This document shows, one piece after another, positions 1 through 12,450 of a stretch of 39,451 nt of DNA (the first letter of the stretch is position 1; each line of letters begins with the position of its first letter). The translations under genes and the position numbers were made by a program. The DNA lies in assembly GCA_009760855.2 (NCBI GenBank), contig WPIO01000472.1:1-39451 (forward strand), written 5' to 3'. This DNA comes from Cristatella mucedo (lineage: Eukaryota; Bryozoa; Phylactolaemata; Cristatellidae). Under the pieces are notes generated by a model, which made no database searches, was not told where the DNA came from, and saw nothing but the letters and a program-made list of their open reading frames with translations.

Positions 1-548
1 TTGTTACGTACACGATATTACCAGACCCGTTTGGTACGAGCCCGATTTATACGTACCCAATGATTACTTCCTTGTTTATTAAGTCCCCGATTGTTACGTC
101 CTCGATTATTAAGTGCCCGATTATTACATACCCGATTATTACGTCACCGATTATTATGTGCCTGATCAATACAAGCCCGATTACTACGTCCCCGATTATT
201 ACGTCTGCGATTAATTGATGCCTGATTATGACATACCCGATTATCACGTCACGGATTATTATCAGCCCGATTATTATGAGGCCTACTTTTATTTCCCTGA
301 TTTTTCGTCACCGATTATTACGTCGTCACCGATTATTAGGTGCTCTATTAGTTCATACCCGATTATCACATCACCAATTATTATCTGCCCAAACAATACG
401 AGCCCCATTATTACGTGTCCGATTATTACCTTAAAGTTTGTCGTATCCGTTTATTACGTACCTGATTACAAAGGACCTAATAATTACGTTTGCAGTTGTT
501 TTGTCTGATTATTACGTACCCGATTATTTCGAGCCCGATGACGTCCCC
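1..548. repeat. Domain A, copy 1 (15-bp minisatellite, shortest)
   Basis: This copy has variants of CCCGATTATTACGTC in tandem. It contains only the head module (to the GAGGCCTAC spacer at 278) and the tail module (278-548), so all middle modules present in longer copies are missing. The head opens with degenerate 15-mers (for example GTACACGATATTACCAGACC) before the regular array starts near 85. The tail holds the conserved stretch around TTTCGTATCCG and GTTTGCAGTTG just before domain B. At 548 bp it is the shortest A domain in the window. Confidence 0.93.
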
Positions 549-1982
549 GAGCACTGAAAGCAACGGCAAGTCTCCACGACTTATTTGCATCTTCCCCTAT
601 CTGGAGCGGACTGTCAACATCTTTTGCGATAACTGTATGCTACGGGTAGCTGCTGCGGATGGCATCGATCTTGCTCGATTTGCCTTTAGCTGGCGTCTTT
701 TCTTTGGGAAACATATATCTTTTTGTTGTATACATAGTCTCAATAAATATTTATTATTTTACTTGTAGTATCTTCTATCCGCAGGCGTTCCGAGTAACTT
801 ATCACACGTACTTAAACCATTGACGCGTCTTTTTCTCCGTGAACGTATATGCTCTCTTGTTATTATTTGTCCTAATGAATAACTCGTCAGCCCGCTTGTA
901 GGGCCTTTAAAGCCACGGCGTTGCGGGTACATTAAATCCCAAGCCGGCATTGTTTTCGCTTTTTTTCTTTTAGAAATACATGTCCTCTAGTGCAATTATT
1001 AGTCTTAATTAATACTTCGTTTTCCCGTTGGTCGATCTTCACAGCTCAAGCGTTTCGATAAAGCTCTTATCTCCTGTATAAACCTTTTCGCGTGTTTTTT
1101 TCGGAAAATATATATCCTTTAGTTGTATACGTAGTCTCATTTCGTAATTTATAATCTTACTGGTACAACCTTCTAAGCGCTGGCGTTCCGAATAGGTACT
1201 TTTATCGCGTAAAACAGTTTACACGAGTTTTCCGTGGCAAATATGTATCAGTTAATGTTAGAATTAGTCCGACTCACTCGATAATTATCCTACTAGTGTT
1301 GCCTTTAAACCACAGGCGTCCCGCGTAAACTATCGCCGCCGAAAAATTTATCAACGCACGGTTCTTGGGATCGTTTACCTTAAAATAGTCTCATTTAACC
1401 GTTTATTATCTTTCCGGTAGTAACTTCCAAACGCGGGTGTCCCGAGTAAATCCCTTCCTAAAACCATTTACCCGTCTTTTCTTTCGGAAACGTACGTTCG
1501 TTATTGTTACAATTAGTCCTAATAAGTACTGCATTATCCAACTTGTGCATCATTCAAGCCGCCGGCCTTTCGAGAAAGTTATATTGTAAGCTATAACCAT
1601 TTACGCGTCCTCATTTCTGGAAATATAGCTCCTTTGGTATTATAAATAGTGTCAATGAATGCATATATATTTCTCACTACTTGTACCAACCAAGCACAGG
1701 CATTCCGAGTAAGTTATTTCCCTGCTATAACCATTTACGCGTCATTTCTTCTGGAAATATGTATCCTTTAGTGTTGTAAATAGTCTAATGAAATGCATTG
1801 TGATGCAGCTAGAACATTCTTACAAACGCCTGGCGTTCCGAGTAAATTATCTTTCCTGTTAAAACCATTTAGGCGTCTTTTCTTTAGGAAACAAATCTCC
1901 TTTAGGTGTATAAATAGTCTTAATAAATTTTTATTATCTTACTTGTAGTTCCTTCTAAGCGCAGGCATTGTTACGTACCCGA
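549..1982. repeat. Domain B, copy 1 (linker plus ten ~132-bp monomers)
   Basis: This copy is 1434 bp. It carries the states that I infer to be older: the linker has CTATCTGGAGCGGACTGTC, monomer 0 has ATACATAGTCTCAATAAAT, and monomer 5 has ACCTTAAAATAGTCTCATTT. Monomer 5 carries the CCCG form at 1320-1323. With copy 2 it shares CAGTTAATGTTAGAATTAG in monomer 4, a form absent from all later copies. It is among the most diverged B copies. Confidence 0.94.
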
Positions 1983-3315
1983 TTGTTACGTACACGATAT
2001 TACCAGACCCGTTTGGTACGAGCCCGATTTATACGTACCCAATGATTACTTCCTTGTTTATTAAGTCCCCGATTGTTACGTCCTCGATTATTAAGTGCCC
2101 GATTATTACATACCCGATTATCACGTCACCGATTATTATGTGCCTGATCAATACAAGCCCGATTACTACGTCCCCGATTATTACGTCTGCGATTAATTGA
2201 TGCCTGATTATGACATACCCGATTATCACGTCACGGATTATTATCAGCCCGATTATTATGAGGCCTACTTTTATTTATTTACTTTATTTTTTCGCCACCG
2301 ATTATTACGTCTTCTATTATTACGGCACCGATTATTAGGTGCTCGATTATCAAGTGCCCGGTTATTACATACCCGACTATCACGTCACCGATTATCACGT
2401 CACCGATTATTATGTGCCCGATCAATACAAGCCCGATTGCTACGTCCCCGATTATTGCGTCCGCGATTATTAGGTGCCTGATTATTACATGCCCGATTAT
2501 CACGTCATGGATTCTTATCTGCCCGATTATTATGAGGCCTACTTTTATTTATTTACTTTATTTTTTCGTCCCCGATTATTACGTCCTCGATTATTACGTA
2601 CACGATTATCAAGTGCCCGATTATTACATACCCGATTACCACGTCACGGATTATCATCAGCCCGATTATTATGAGGCCTACTTTTATTTACCTAATATTT
2701 CGTCACCGATTATTACGTCTTCTATTTTTACGTCACTGATTATTCGGTGCTCGATTATCAAGTGCCCGATTATTACATACCCGACTATTACGTCACCGAT
2801 TATCACGTCATCGATTATTATGTGCCCGATCAATACAAGCCCGATTACTACGTTCCTGATTATTAGGTTCCTGGTTATTACATACCCGATTATCACGTCA
2901 CCGATTATTATGTGCCCGATCAATACAAGCCCGATTACAACGTCCCCGATTACTACGTCCGCGATTAGTAGGTGCCTGATTATTACATACCCGATTATCA
3001 CGTCATGGACTATTATCAGCCCGATTATTATGAGGCCTACTTTTATTTCCCTTTTTTTTTCGTCACCGATTATTACGTCTTCTATTACTACGTCACCGAA
3101 ATTTAGGTGCTCTATTACTTTATTCCCGATTATCACGTCACCAATTATTATCTGCCCAAACAATACGAGCCCGAATAGTACGTGCCCGATTATTACCTTA
3201 AAGCATTTCGTATCCGATTATTACCTACCTGATTACTACAGAACTAATTATTACGTTTGCAGTTGTTTTGTCTGATTATTACGTACCCGATTATTTCGAG
3301 CCCGATGACGTCCCC
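1983..3315. repeat. Domain A, copy 2
   Basis: This 1333-bp 15-mer array has spacers near 2260, 2534, 2673 and 3032, giving modules of about 277, 274, 139, 359 and 284 bp. The 359-bp module is 45 bp (three 15-mers) longer than the usual 314-bp module, with an extra run around 2850-2880 that includes the private variant TTCCTGATTATTAGGTTCCT. The 259-bp module is absent. Confidence 0.93.
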
Positions 3316-4741
3316 GAGCACTGAAAGCAACGGCAAGTCTCCACGACCTATTCAATTCTTCCCCTATCTGGAGCGGACTGTCAACATCTTTTGCGATAAC
3401 TGTATGCTACGGGTAGCTGCTGCGGATGGCATCGATCTTGCTCGATTTGCCTTTAGCTGGCGTCTTTTCGTTGGGAAACATATATCCTTTTGTTGTATAC
3501 ATAGTCTCAATAAATATTTATTATCTTACTTGTAGTATCTTCTAACCACAGGCGTTCCGAGAAAGTTATCTCACGTGCTAAAACCATTGACGCGTGTTTT
3601 TCTCCGTGAACGTATATGCTCTCATGTTAATATTTGTCCTAATGAATAACTCGTCAGCCCGCTTGTAATGCCTTTAAAGCCTCGGCGTTGCGGGTACATT
3701 TAATCCCACGCCGACATTGTTTTTGCTTTTTTTCTTTTAGGAATATATATCCTCTAGTGTAATAATTAGTCTCAATAAATACTTCGTTTTTCCGTTGGTC
3801 ACAGCGCCAGCGTTTCGATAAAGCTCTTATCTCCTGTATAAACCTTTTCGCGTGTTTTTTTCGGAAAATATATATCCTTTAGTTGTATACATAGTCTCAT
3901 TTCGTAATTTATAATCTTATTGGTACAACCTTCTAAGCGCTGGCGTTCCGAATAAGTACTTTTATCGCCTAAAACAAATTACCCGTCTTTTCCGTGGTAA
4001 ATATGTATCAGTTAATGTTAGAATTAGTCCGACTCAATCGATAATTATCCTACTAGTGTTGCCTTTAAACCACAGGCGTCGGGCGTAAATTATCGCCGCC
4101 GCAAAATTTATCAACGCACGGGTCTCGGGATCGTTTACCTTAAAATAGTCTCATTTAACAATTTCTTATCTTTCTGGTAGTAACTTCCAAACGCAGGTGT
4201 CCCAAGTAAATCCCTTCCTAAAACCATTTACGCGTCTTTTCTTTCGGAAACGTATGTTCGTTATTGTTACAATTAGTCCTAATAAGTACTGCCTTATCCA
4301 ACTTGTCGATCATTCAAGCCGCCGGCCTTTCGAGAAAGTTATATTGTAAGCTATAACCATTTACGCGTCCTCATTTCTGGAAATATAGCTCCTTTGGTAT
4401 TATAAATAGTGTCAATGAATGCATATATATTTCTCACTACTTGTACCAACCAAGCACAGGCATTCCGAGTAAGTTATTTCCCTGCTATAACCATTTACGC
4501 GTCATTTCTTCTGGAAATATGTATCCTTTAGTGTTGTAAATAGTCTAATGAAATGCATTGTGATGCAGCTAGAACATTCTTATAAACGCCTGGCGTTCCG
4601 AGTAAATTATCTTTCCATTAAAACCATTTAGGCGTCTTTTCTTTAGGAAACAAATCTCCTTTAGGTGTATAAATAGTCTTAATAAATTTGTATTATCTTA
4701 CTTGTAGTTCCTTCTAAGCGCAGGCATTGTTACGTACCCGA
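3316..4741. repeat. Domain B, copy 2
   Basis: At 1426 bp this is the shortest B copy; small deletions include the loss of TCGATCTT before CACAGCGCC near 3800. It carries older states in the linker, monomer 0 and monomer 5. Its linker has a private CCTATTCAATTC (near 3348) shared, apart from one base, only with copy 8. Monomer 5 carries the CGGG form at 4080-4083. Confidence 0.94.
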
Positions 4742-6020
4742 TTGTTACGTACACGATATTAACAGACCCGTTTGGTACGAGCCCGATTTATACGTACCCA
4801 ATGATTACTTCCTTGTTTATTAAGTCCCCGATTGTTACGTCCTCGATTATTAAGTGCCCGATTATTACATACCCGATTATCACGTCACCGATTATTATGT
4901 GCCTGATCAATACAAGCCCGATTACTACGTCCCGATTATTACGTCCGCGATTATTTGGTGCCTGCTTATGACATACCCGATTATCACGTCACGGATTATT
5001 ATCAGCCCGATTATTATGAAGCCTACTTTTATTTCCCTTATTTTTTGCCACCGATTATTACGTCTTCTATTATTACGGCACCGATTATTAGGTGCTCGAT
5101 TATCAAGTGCCCGATTATTACATACCCGACTATCACGTCACCGATTATCACGTCACCGATTATTATGTGCCCGATCAATACAAGCCTGATAACTACGGCC
5201 CCGATTATTTCGTCCGCGATTATTAGGTGCCTAATTATTACATACCCGATTATCACGTCACGGATTCTTATTTGCCCGATTTTTATGAGGCCTACTTTTA
5301 TTTATTTACTTTATTTTTTCGTCCCCGATTATTACGTCCTCGATTATTACGTACACGATTATCAAGTGCCCGATTATTACATACCCGATTATCACGTCAT
5401 GGATCATCATCAGCCCGATTAATATGAGGCCTTCTTTTATTTACCTGATATTTCGTCACCGAATATAATGTCTTCTATTTTCACGTCACCGATTATTCTG
5501 TGCTCGGTTATCAAGTGCCTGATTATTACATACCAGAATATTACGTCACCGATTACCACGTCACCAATTATTATGTGCCCTATCAATACAAGCCCGATTA
5601 CTACGTCCGCGATTATTAGGTGCCCGATCAATACAAGCCCGATTACAACGTCCCCGATTATTACATGCGATTATTAGGTGCCTGATTATTACATACCCGA
5701 TTATCACGTCATGGACTATTATCAGCCCGATTATTATGAGGCCTACTTTTATTTCCCTTTTTTTTTCGTCACCGATTATTACGTCTTCTATTACTACGTC
5801 ATCGATTATTAGGTGCTCTATTACTTCATACCCGATTATCACGTCACCAATTATTATCTGCCCAAACAATACGAGCCCGAATAGTACGTGCCCGCTTATT
5901 ACCTTTAAGTATTTCGTATCCGATTATTACGTACCTGATTACCACGGAACTAATTATTACGTTGCAGTTGTTTTGTCTGATTATTACGTACCCGATTATT
6001 TCGAGCCCGATGACATCCCC
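4742..6020. repeat. Domain A, copy 3
   Basis: This 1279-bp copy has spacers near 5018 (GAAGCCTAC variant), 5287, 5426 and 5738, giving modules of about 276, 269, 139, 312 and 283 bp. It is the full set without the 259-bp module. Two 15-mers in the fifth module have lost bases (near 5664, ATTACATGCGATTATT), which breaks the 15-bp register locally. Confidence 0.93.
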
Positions 6021-7455
6021 GAGCACTGAAAGCAACGGCAAGTCTCCAGGACTTATTTGCATCTTCCCCTCTCTGAAGCGGACTTTCAACATCTTTTGCG
6101 ATAACTTTATGCTACGGGTAGCTGCTGCGGATGGCATCGATCTTGCTCGATTTGCCTTTTGCTGGCGTCTTTTCGTTGGGAAACATATATCCTTTTGTTG
6201 TATACATAGTCTCAATAAATATTTATTATCTTACTTGTAGTATCTTCTATCCGCAGGCGTTCCGAGTTACTTATCACACATACTAAAACCATTGACGCGT
6301 CTTTTTCTCCGTGAACGTATATGCTCTCTTGTTATTATTTGTCCTAATGAATAACTCGTAAGCCCGCTTGTAGGGCCTTTAAAGCCACGGCGTTGCGGGT
6401 ACATTAAATCCCAAGCCGACATTGTTTTCGCTTTTTTTCTTTTAGAAATATATGTCCTCTAGTGCAATTATTAGTCTTAATTAATACTTCGTTTTCCCGT
6501 TGGTCGATCTTCACAGCGCCAGCGTTTCGATAAAGCTCTCATCTCCTGTATAAACCTTTTCGCGTGTTTTTTTTCGAGAAATATATATCCTTCAGTTGCA
6601 TACATAGTCTCATTTCGTAATTTATAATCTTACTGGTACAACTTTCTAAGCGAAGGCATTCCGAATAAGTACTTTTATCGCCACATACAAATTACACGTC
6701 TTTTCCATGGCAAATATGTATCATTTAATGTTTGAATTAGTCCGACTAAATCAAGAATTATCCTACTAGTAGTGCCTTTAAACCACAGGCGTCGGGCGTA
6801 AATTATCGCCGCCGCAAAATTTATCAACGCACGCGTCTCGGGATCGTTTACCTTTAAATATTGTCATTTAACAATTTATTATCTTTCTGGTAGTACCTTC
6901 AAAGCGCGGGTGTCCCGAGTAAATCCACTCCTAAAAGTATTTACGCGTCTTTCCTTTCCGAAACGTATGTTCGTTATTGTTACAATTAGTCTTAACAAGT
7001 ACTGCATTATCCAACTTGTCGATCCTTCAAGCCGCCGGCGTTTCGAGAAAGTTATCTTGTAAGCTATAGCCATTTACGCGTCCTCGTTTATGGTAATATA
7101 GCTCCTTTAGTATTATAAATAGTCTCAATGAATGCATATATACTTCTCACAACTTGTACCAACCAAGCACAGGCATTCCGAGTAAGCTATTTCCCTGCTA
7201 TAGCCATTTGCGCGTCTTTGCTTCTGGAAATATGCATCCTTTAGTGTTGTAAATAGTCTAATATAATGCATTGTGATGCAGCTAGAACATTCTTATAAAC
7301 GCCTGGCGTTCCGAGTAAATTATCTTTCCCGTTAAAACCATTCTGCGGTCTTTTCTTTAGGAAACAAATCTCCTTTAGGTGTATAAATAGTCTTAATTAA
7401 TTTTTATTATCTTACTTGTAGTTGCTTCTAACCGCAGGCCTTGTTGTGTACCCGA
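6021..7455. repeat. Domain B, copy 3 (transitional)
   Basis: This 1435-bp copy mixes types. The linker has the interior form (CGGACTTTCAACATC), monomer 0 has the older form (TTTTCGTTGGGAAACATAT, ATACATAGTCTCAATAAAT), and monomers 4 to 6 have the interior form (ACCTTTAAATATTGTCATTT). Monomer 5 carries CGGG at 6793-6796. Its monomers 0-4 closely resemble those of copy 8. Confidence 0.93.
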
Positions 7456-8433
7456 TTGTTACGTACACGATATTAACAGACCCGATTGGTACGAGCCCGA
7501 TTTATACGTACCCGATGATTACTTCCCTGTTTATTAAGTCCCCGATTATTACGTCCTCGATTATTAAGTGCCCGATTATTACATACCCGATTATCACGTC
7601 ACCGATTATTATGTGCCTGATCAATACAAGCCCGATTACTACGTCCCCGATTATTACGTCCGCGATTATTTGGTGCCTGATTATGACATACCCGATTATC
7701 ACGTCACGGATTATTATCAGCCCTATTATTATGAGGCCTACTTTTATTTACCTGATTTTTCGCCACCGATTATTACGTCTTCTATTATTACGGCACCGAT
7801 TATTAGGTGCTCGATTATCAAGTGCCCGATTATTACATACCCGACTATCACGTCACCGATTAACACGTCACCGATTATTATGTGCCCGATCAATACAAGC
7901 CCGATTACTACGTCCGCGATTATTAGGTGCCCGATCAATTCAAGCCCGATTACAACGTCCCCGATTATTACGTCCTCGATTATTAAGTGCATGATTATTA
8001 CATACCCGATTATCACGTCACCGTTTATTATGTGCCTGATCAATACAAGCCCGATTACTACGTCTCTGATTATTACGTCCGCGATTATTAGGTGCCTGAT
8101 TATTACGTACCCGATTATCACGTCATGGACTATTATCAGCCCGATTATTATGAGGCCTACTTTTATTTCCCTTTTTTTTCGTCACCGATTATTACGTCTT
8201 CTATTACTACGTCATCGATTATTAGGTGCTCTATTACTTCATACCCGATTATCACGTCACCAATTATTACCTGCCCAAACAATACGAGCCCGAATAGTAC
8301 GTGCCCGCTTATTACCTTTAAGTATTTCGTATCCGATTATTACGTACCTGATTACCACGGAACTAATTATTACGTTGCAGTTGTTTTGTCTGATTATTAC
8401 GTACCCGATTATTTCGAGCCCGATGACGTCCCC
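7456..8433. repeat. Domain A, copy 4 (chimeric middle module)
   Basis: This 978-bp copy has spacers near 7733 and 8152 only, giving modules of about 277, 419 and 282 bp. The 419-bp middle module is not seen elsewhere. It begins like the usual second module, but from about 7966 it repeats the head signature (CTCGATTATTAAGTGC, then GTGCCTGATCAATACAAG), and it ends like the usual fifth module (CACGTCATGGACTATTATC). This looks like an out-of-register recombination product. Confidence 0.9.
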
Positions 8434-9867
8434 GAGCACTGAAAGCAACGGCAAGTCTGCACGACTTATTTGCATCTTCCCCTCTCTGGAGCGGACTTTC
8501 AACATCTTTTGCGATAACTTTATGCTACGGGTAGCTGCTGCGGATGGCATCGATCTTGCTCGATTTGCCTTTAGCTGGCTAATTTTCTTTAAGAAACATA
8601 TATCTTTTTGTTGTATGCGTAGTCTCAGTAAATTTTTATTATCTTACTTGTAGTATCTTCTAACCACAGGCGTTCCGAGTAAGTTATCTCACGTGCTAAA
8701 ACCATTGACGCGTGTTTTTCTCCGTGAACGTATATGCTCTCATGTTATTATTTGTCCTAATGAATAACTCGTCAGCCCGCTTGTAGAGCCTTTAAAGCCA
8801 CGGCGTTGCGGGTACATTAAATCCCAAGCCGGCATTGTTTTCGCTTTTTTTCTTTTTGAAATATATGTCCTCTAGTGCAATTATTAGTCTTAATTAATAC
8901 TTCGTTTTCCCGTTGGTCGATCTTCACAGCGCTAGCGTTTCGATAAAGCACTCATCTCCTGTATAAACCTTTTCGCGTGTTTTTTTCGAAAAATATATAT
9001 CCTTCAGTTGCATACATAGTCTCATTTCGTAATTTATAATCTTACTGGTACAACCTTCTAAGCGAAGGCATTCTAAATAAGTACTTTTATCGCCTGAAAC
9101 AAATTACACGTCTTTTCCATGGCAAATATGTATCATTTAATGTTTGAATTAGTCCGACTAAATCAAGAATTATCCTACTAGTAGTGCCTTTAAACCACAG
9201 GCGTCCCGCGTAAATTATCGCCGCCGCAAAATTTATCAACGCACGCGTCTCGGGATCGTTTACCTTTAAATATTGTCATTTAACAATTTATTATCTTTCT
9301 GGTAGTACCTTCAAAGCGCGGGTGTCCCGAGTAAATCCCCTCCAAAAAGTATTTACGCGTCTTTCCTTTCCGAAACGTATGTTCGTTATTGTTACAATTA
9401 GTCTTAACAAGTACTGCATTATCCAACTTGTCGATCCTTCAAGCCGCCGGCGTTTCGAGAAAGTTAGTTTGTAAGCTATAGCCAATTACGCGTCCTCGTT
9501 TCTGGTAATATAGCTCCTTTAGTATTATAAATAGTCTCAATGAATGCATATATATTTCTCACAACTTGTACCAACCAAGCACAGGCATTCCGAGTAAGCT
9601 ATTTCCCTGCTATAGCCATTTGCGCGTCTTTGCTTCTGGAAATATGCATCCTTTAGTGTTGTAAATAGTCTAATATAATGCATTGTGATGCAGCTAGAAC
9701 ATTCTTATAAATGCCTGGCGTTCCGAGTAAATTATCTTTCCCGTTAAAACCATTCAGGGGTCTTTTTTTGAGGAAACAAATCTCCTTTAGGTGTATAAAT
9801 AGTCTTAATAAATTTTTATTATCTTACTTGTAGTTGCTTCTAAGCGCATGCCTTGTTGCGTACCCGA
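8434..9867. repeat. Domain B, copy 4
   Basis: This 1434-bp copy is the first with the fully interior type: the linker has CGGACTTTCAAC and monomer 0 has TTTCTTTAAGAAACATAT and ATGCGTAGTCTCAGTAAAT. A private CTGGCTAATTTTC replaces CTGGCTTCTTTTC near 8575. Monomer 5 carries CCCG at 9205-9208. A perfect TTTTTCGAAAAA palindrome lies at 8982-8993. Confidence 0.94.
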
Positions 9868-11015
9868 TTGTTACGTACACGATATTAACAGAGCCGATTG
9901 GTACGAGCCCGATTGATACGTACCCGATGATTACTTCCCTGTTTATTAAGTCCCCGATTATTACGTCCTCGATTATTAAGTGCCCGATTATTACATACCC
10001 GATTATCACATCACCGATTATTATGTGCCTGATCAATACAAGCCCGATTACTACGTCCCCGATTATTACGTCCGCGATTATTTGGTGCCTGATTATGACA
10101 TACCAGATTATCACGTCACGGATTATTATCACCCCAATTATTATGAGGCCTACTTTTATTTCCCTGATTTTTCGCCACCGATTATTACGTCTTCTATTAT
10201 TACGGCACCGATTATTAGGTGCTCGATTATCAAGTGCCCGATTATTACATACCCGACTATCACGTCACCGATTATCAAGTCACCGATTATTAGGTGCCCG
10301 ATCAATACAAGCCCGATTACAACGTCCCCGATAATTACGTCCTCGATTATTAGGTGCCTGATTATTACATACCCGATTATCACGTCATGGACTATTATCA
10401 GCCCGATTATTATGAGGCCTACTTTTATTTACCTGATATTTCGTCACCGAATATTACGTCTTCTATTTTTACGTCACCGATTATTCTGTGCTCGATTATC
10501 AAGTGCCTGATTATTACATACCCGAATATTACGTCACCGACTACCACGTCACCAATTATTATGTGCCCGATCAATACAAGCCCGATTACTACGTCCGCGA
10601 TTATTAGGTGCCCGATCAATACAAGCCCGATTACAACGTCCCCGATTATTACGTCCGCGATTATTAGGTGCCTGATTATTACATACCCGATTATCACGTC
10701 ATGGACTATTATCAGCCCGATTATTATGAGGCCTACTTTTATTTCCCTTTTTTTTTTTTTTCGTCACCGATTATTACGTCTTCTATTACTACGTCATCGT
10801 TTATTAGGTGCTCTATTACTTCATACCCGATTATCACGTCACCAATTATTATCTGCCCAAACAATACGAGCCCGAATAGTACGTGCCCGCTTATTACCTT
10901 TAAGTATTTCGTATCCGATTATTACGTACCTGATTACCACGGAACTAATTATTACGTTGCAGTTGTTTTGTCTGATTATTACGTACCCGATTATTTCGAG
11001 CCCGATGACGTCCCC
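9868..11015. repeat. Domain A, copy 5
   Basis: This 1148-bp copy has spacers near 10145, 10414 and 10728, giving modules of about 277, 269, 314 and 288 bp. The 259-bp and 139-bp modules are absent. The T-run after the last spacer is unusually long (about 14 T near 10748), which accounts for the slightly longer tail. Confidence 0.93.
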
Positions 11016-12450
11016 GAGCACTGAAAGCAACGGCAAGTCTCCACGACTTATTTGCATCTTCCCCTCTCTGGAGCGGACTTTCAACATCTTTTGCGATAAC
11101 TTTATGCTACGGGTAGCTGCTGCGGATGGCATCGATCTTGCTCGATTTGCTTTTAGCTGGCTTCTTGTCTTTAAGAAACATATATCTTTTTGTTGTATGC
11201 GTAGTCTCAGTAAATTTTTATTATCTTACTTGTAGTATCTTCTAACCACAGGCGTTCCGAGTAAGTTATCTCACGTGCTAAAACCATTGACGCGTGTTTT
11301 CTCTCCGTGAACGTATATGCTCTCATGTTATTATTTCTCCTAATGAATAACTCGTCAGCCCGCTTGTAGAGCCTTTAAAGCCACGGCGTTGCGGGTACAT
11401 TAAATCCCAAGCCGGCATTGTTTTCGCATTTTTTCTTTTAGAAATATATGTCCTCTAGTGCAATTATTAGTCTTAATTAATACTTCGTTTTCCCGTTGGT
11501 CGATCTTCACAGCCCTAGCGTTTCGATAAAGCACTCATCTCCTGTATAAACCTTTTCGCGTGTTTTTTTCGAAAAATATATATCCTTCAGTTGCATACAT
11601 AGTCTCATTTCGTAATTTATAATCTTACTGGTACAACCTTCTAAGCGAAGGCATTCTGAATAAGTACTTTTATCGCCTGAAACAAATTACACGTCTTTTC
11701 CATGGCAAATATGTATCATTTAATGTTTGAATTAGTCCGACTAAATCAAGAATTATCCTACTAGTAGTGCCTTAAAACCACAGGCGTCCCGCGTAAATTA
11801 TCGCCGCCGCAAAATTTATCAACGCACGCGTCTCGGGATCGTTTACCTTTAAATATTGTCATTTAACAATTTATTATCTTTCTGGTAGTACCTTCAAAGC
11901 GCGGGTGTCCCGAGTAAATCCCCTCCTAAAAGTATTTACGCGTCTTTCCTTTCCGAAACGTATGTTCGTTATTGTTACAATTAGTCTTAACAAGTACTGC
12001 ATTATCCAACTTGTCGATCCTTCAAGCCGCCGGCGTTTCGAGAAAGTTATCTTGTAAGCTATAGCCATTTACGCGTCCTCGTTTATGGTAACATAGCTCC
12101 TTTAGTATTATAAATAGTCTCAATGAATGCATATATACTTCTCACAACTTGTACCAACCAAGCACAGGCATTCCGAGTAAGCTATTTCCCTGCTATAGCC
12201 ATTTGCGCGTCTTTGCTTCTGGAAATATGCATCCTTTAGTGTTGTAAATAGTCTAATATAATGCATTGTGATGCAGCTAGAACATTCTTATAAACGCCTG
12301 GCGTTCCGAGTAAATTATCTTTCCCGTTAAAACCATTCTGGGGTCTTTTCTTTAGGAAACAAATCTCCTTTAGGTGTATAAATAGTCTTAATTAATTTTT
12401 ATTATCTTACTTGTAGTTGCTTCTAACCGCAGGCCTTGTTGTGTACCCGA
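11016..12450. repeat. Domain B, copy 5
   Basis: This 1435-bp interior-type copy has CCCG in monomer 5 (near 11788). Monomer 4 ends CCTTAAAACCACAGG, a variant shared with copy 7 only. In monomer 0, TTCTTGTCTTTAAG replaces TTCTTTTCTTTAAG. Confidence 0.94.

Noticed and set aside
215-508. Pentapeptide-repeat protein family
   Set aside because: The pentads PDYYV, PIITS and IIGDV do not follow the A(D/N)LXX pattern, and several frames are equally repetitive, which points to the DNA period as the cause.
1-548. CRISPR array (short regular direct repeats)
   Set aside because: The 15-mers abut with no unique spacers, are too short, and vary among themselves; there is no leader or cas gene.
549-1982. 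Domain B as a transposable element
   Set aside because: I see no terminal inverted or long terminal repeats, target-site duplications, transposase or reverse transcriptase. B decomposes into tandem ~132-bp monomers.
549-1982. tRNA or SINE-type Pol III promoter suggested by GTTCCGAG at the monomer starts
   Set aside because: It does not fit the B-box consensus GGTTCGANTCC, no A-box lies at the right distance, and no cloverleaf can be drawn.
3466-3479. A CENP-B-box-like TTTCGTTGGGAAAC in monomer 0 (also in copies 3 and 8)
   Set aside because: TTCG and neighbouring bases fit, but the required A position is shifted and the CGGG core is absent. Other copies have TTTCTTTAAGAAAC, so the match is not kept.
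11874-12068. A 64-codon minus-strand frame (MAIAYKITFSKRR...) recurring in most units in monomer 6
   Set aside because: It recurs because the DNA is homogenised. It starts in the neighbouring monomer region, is missing from copies 1, 2 and 8, has no recognisable domain, and its changes between units are not biased to synonymous sites as far as I can see.
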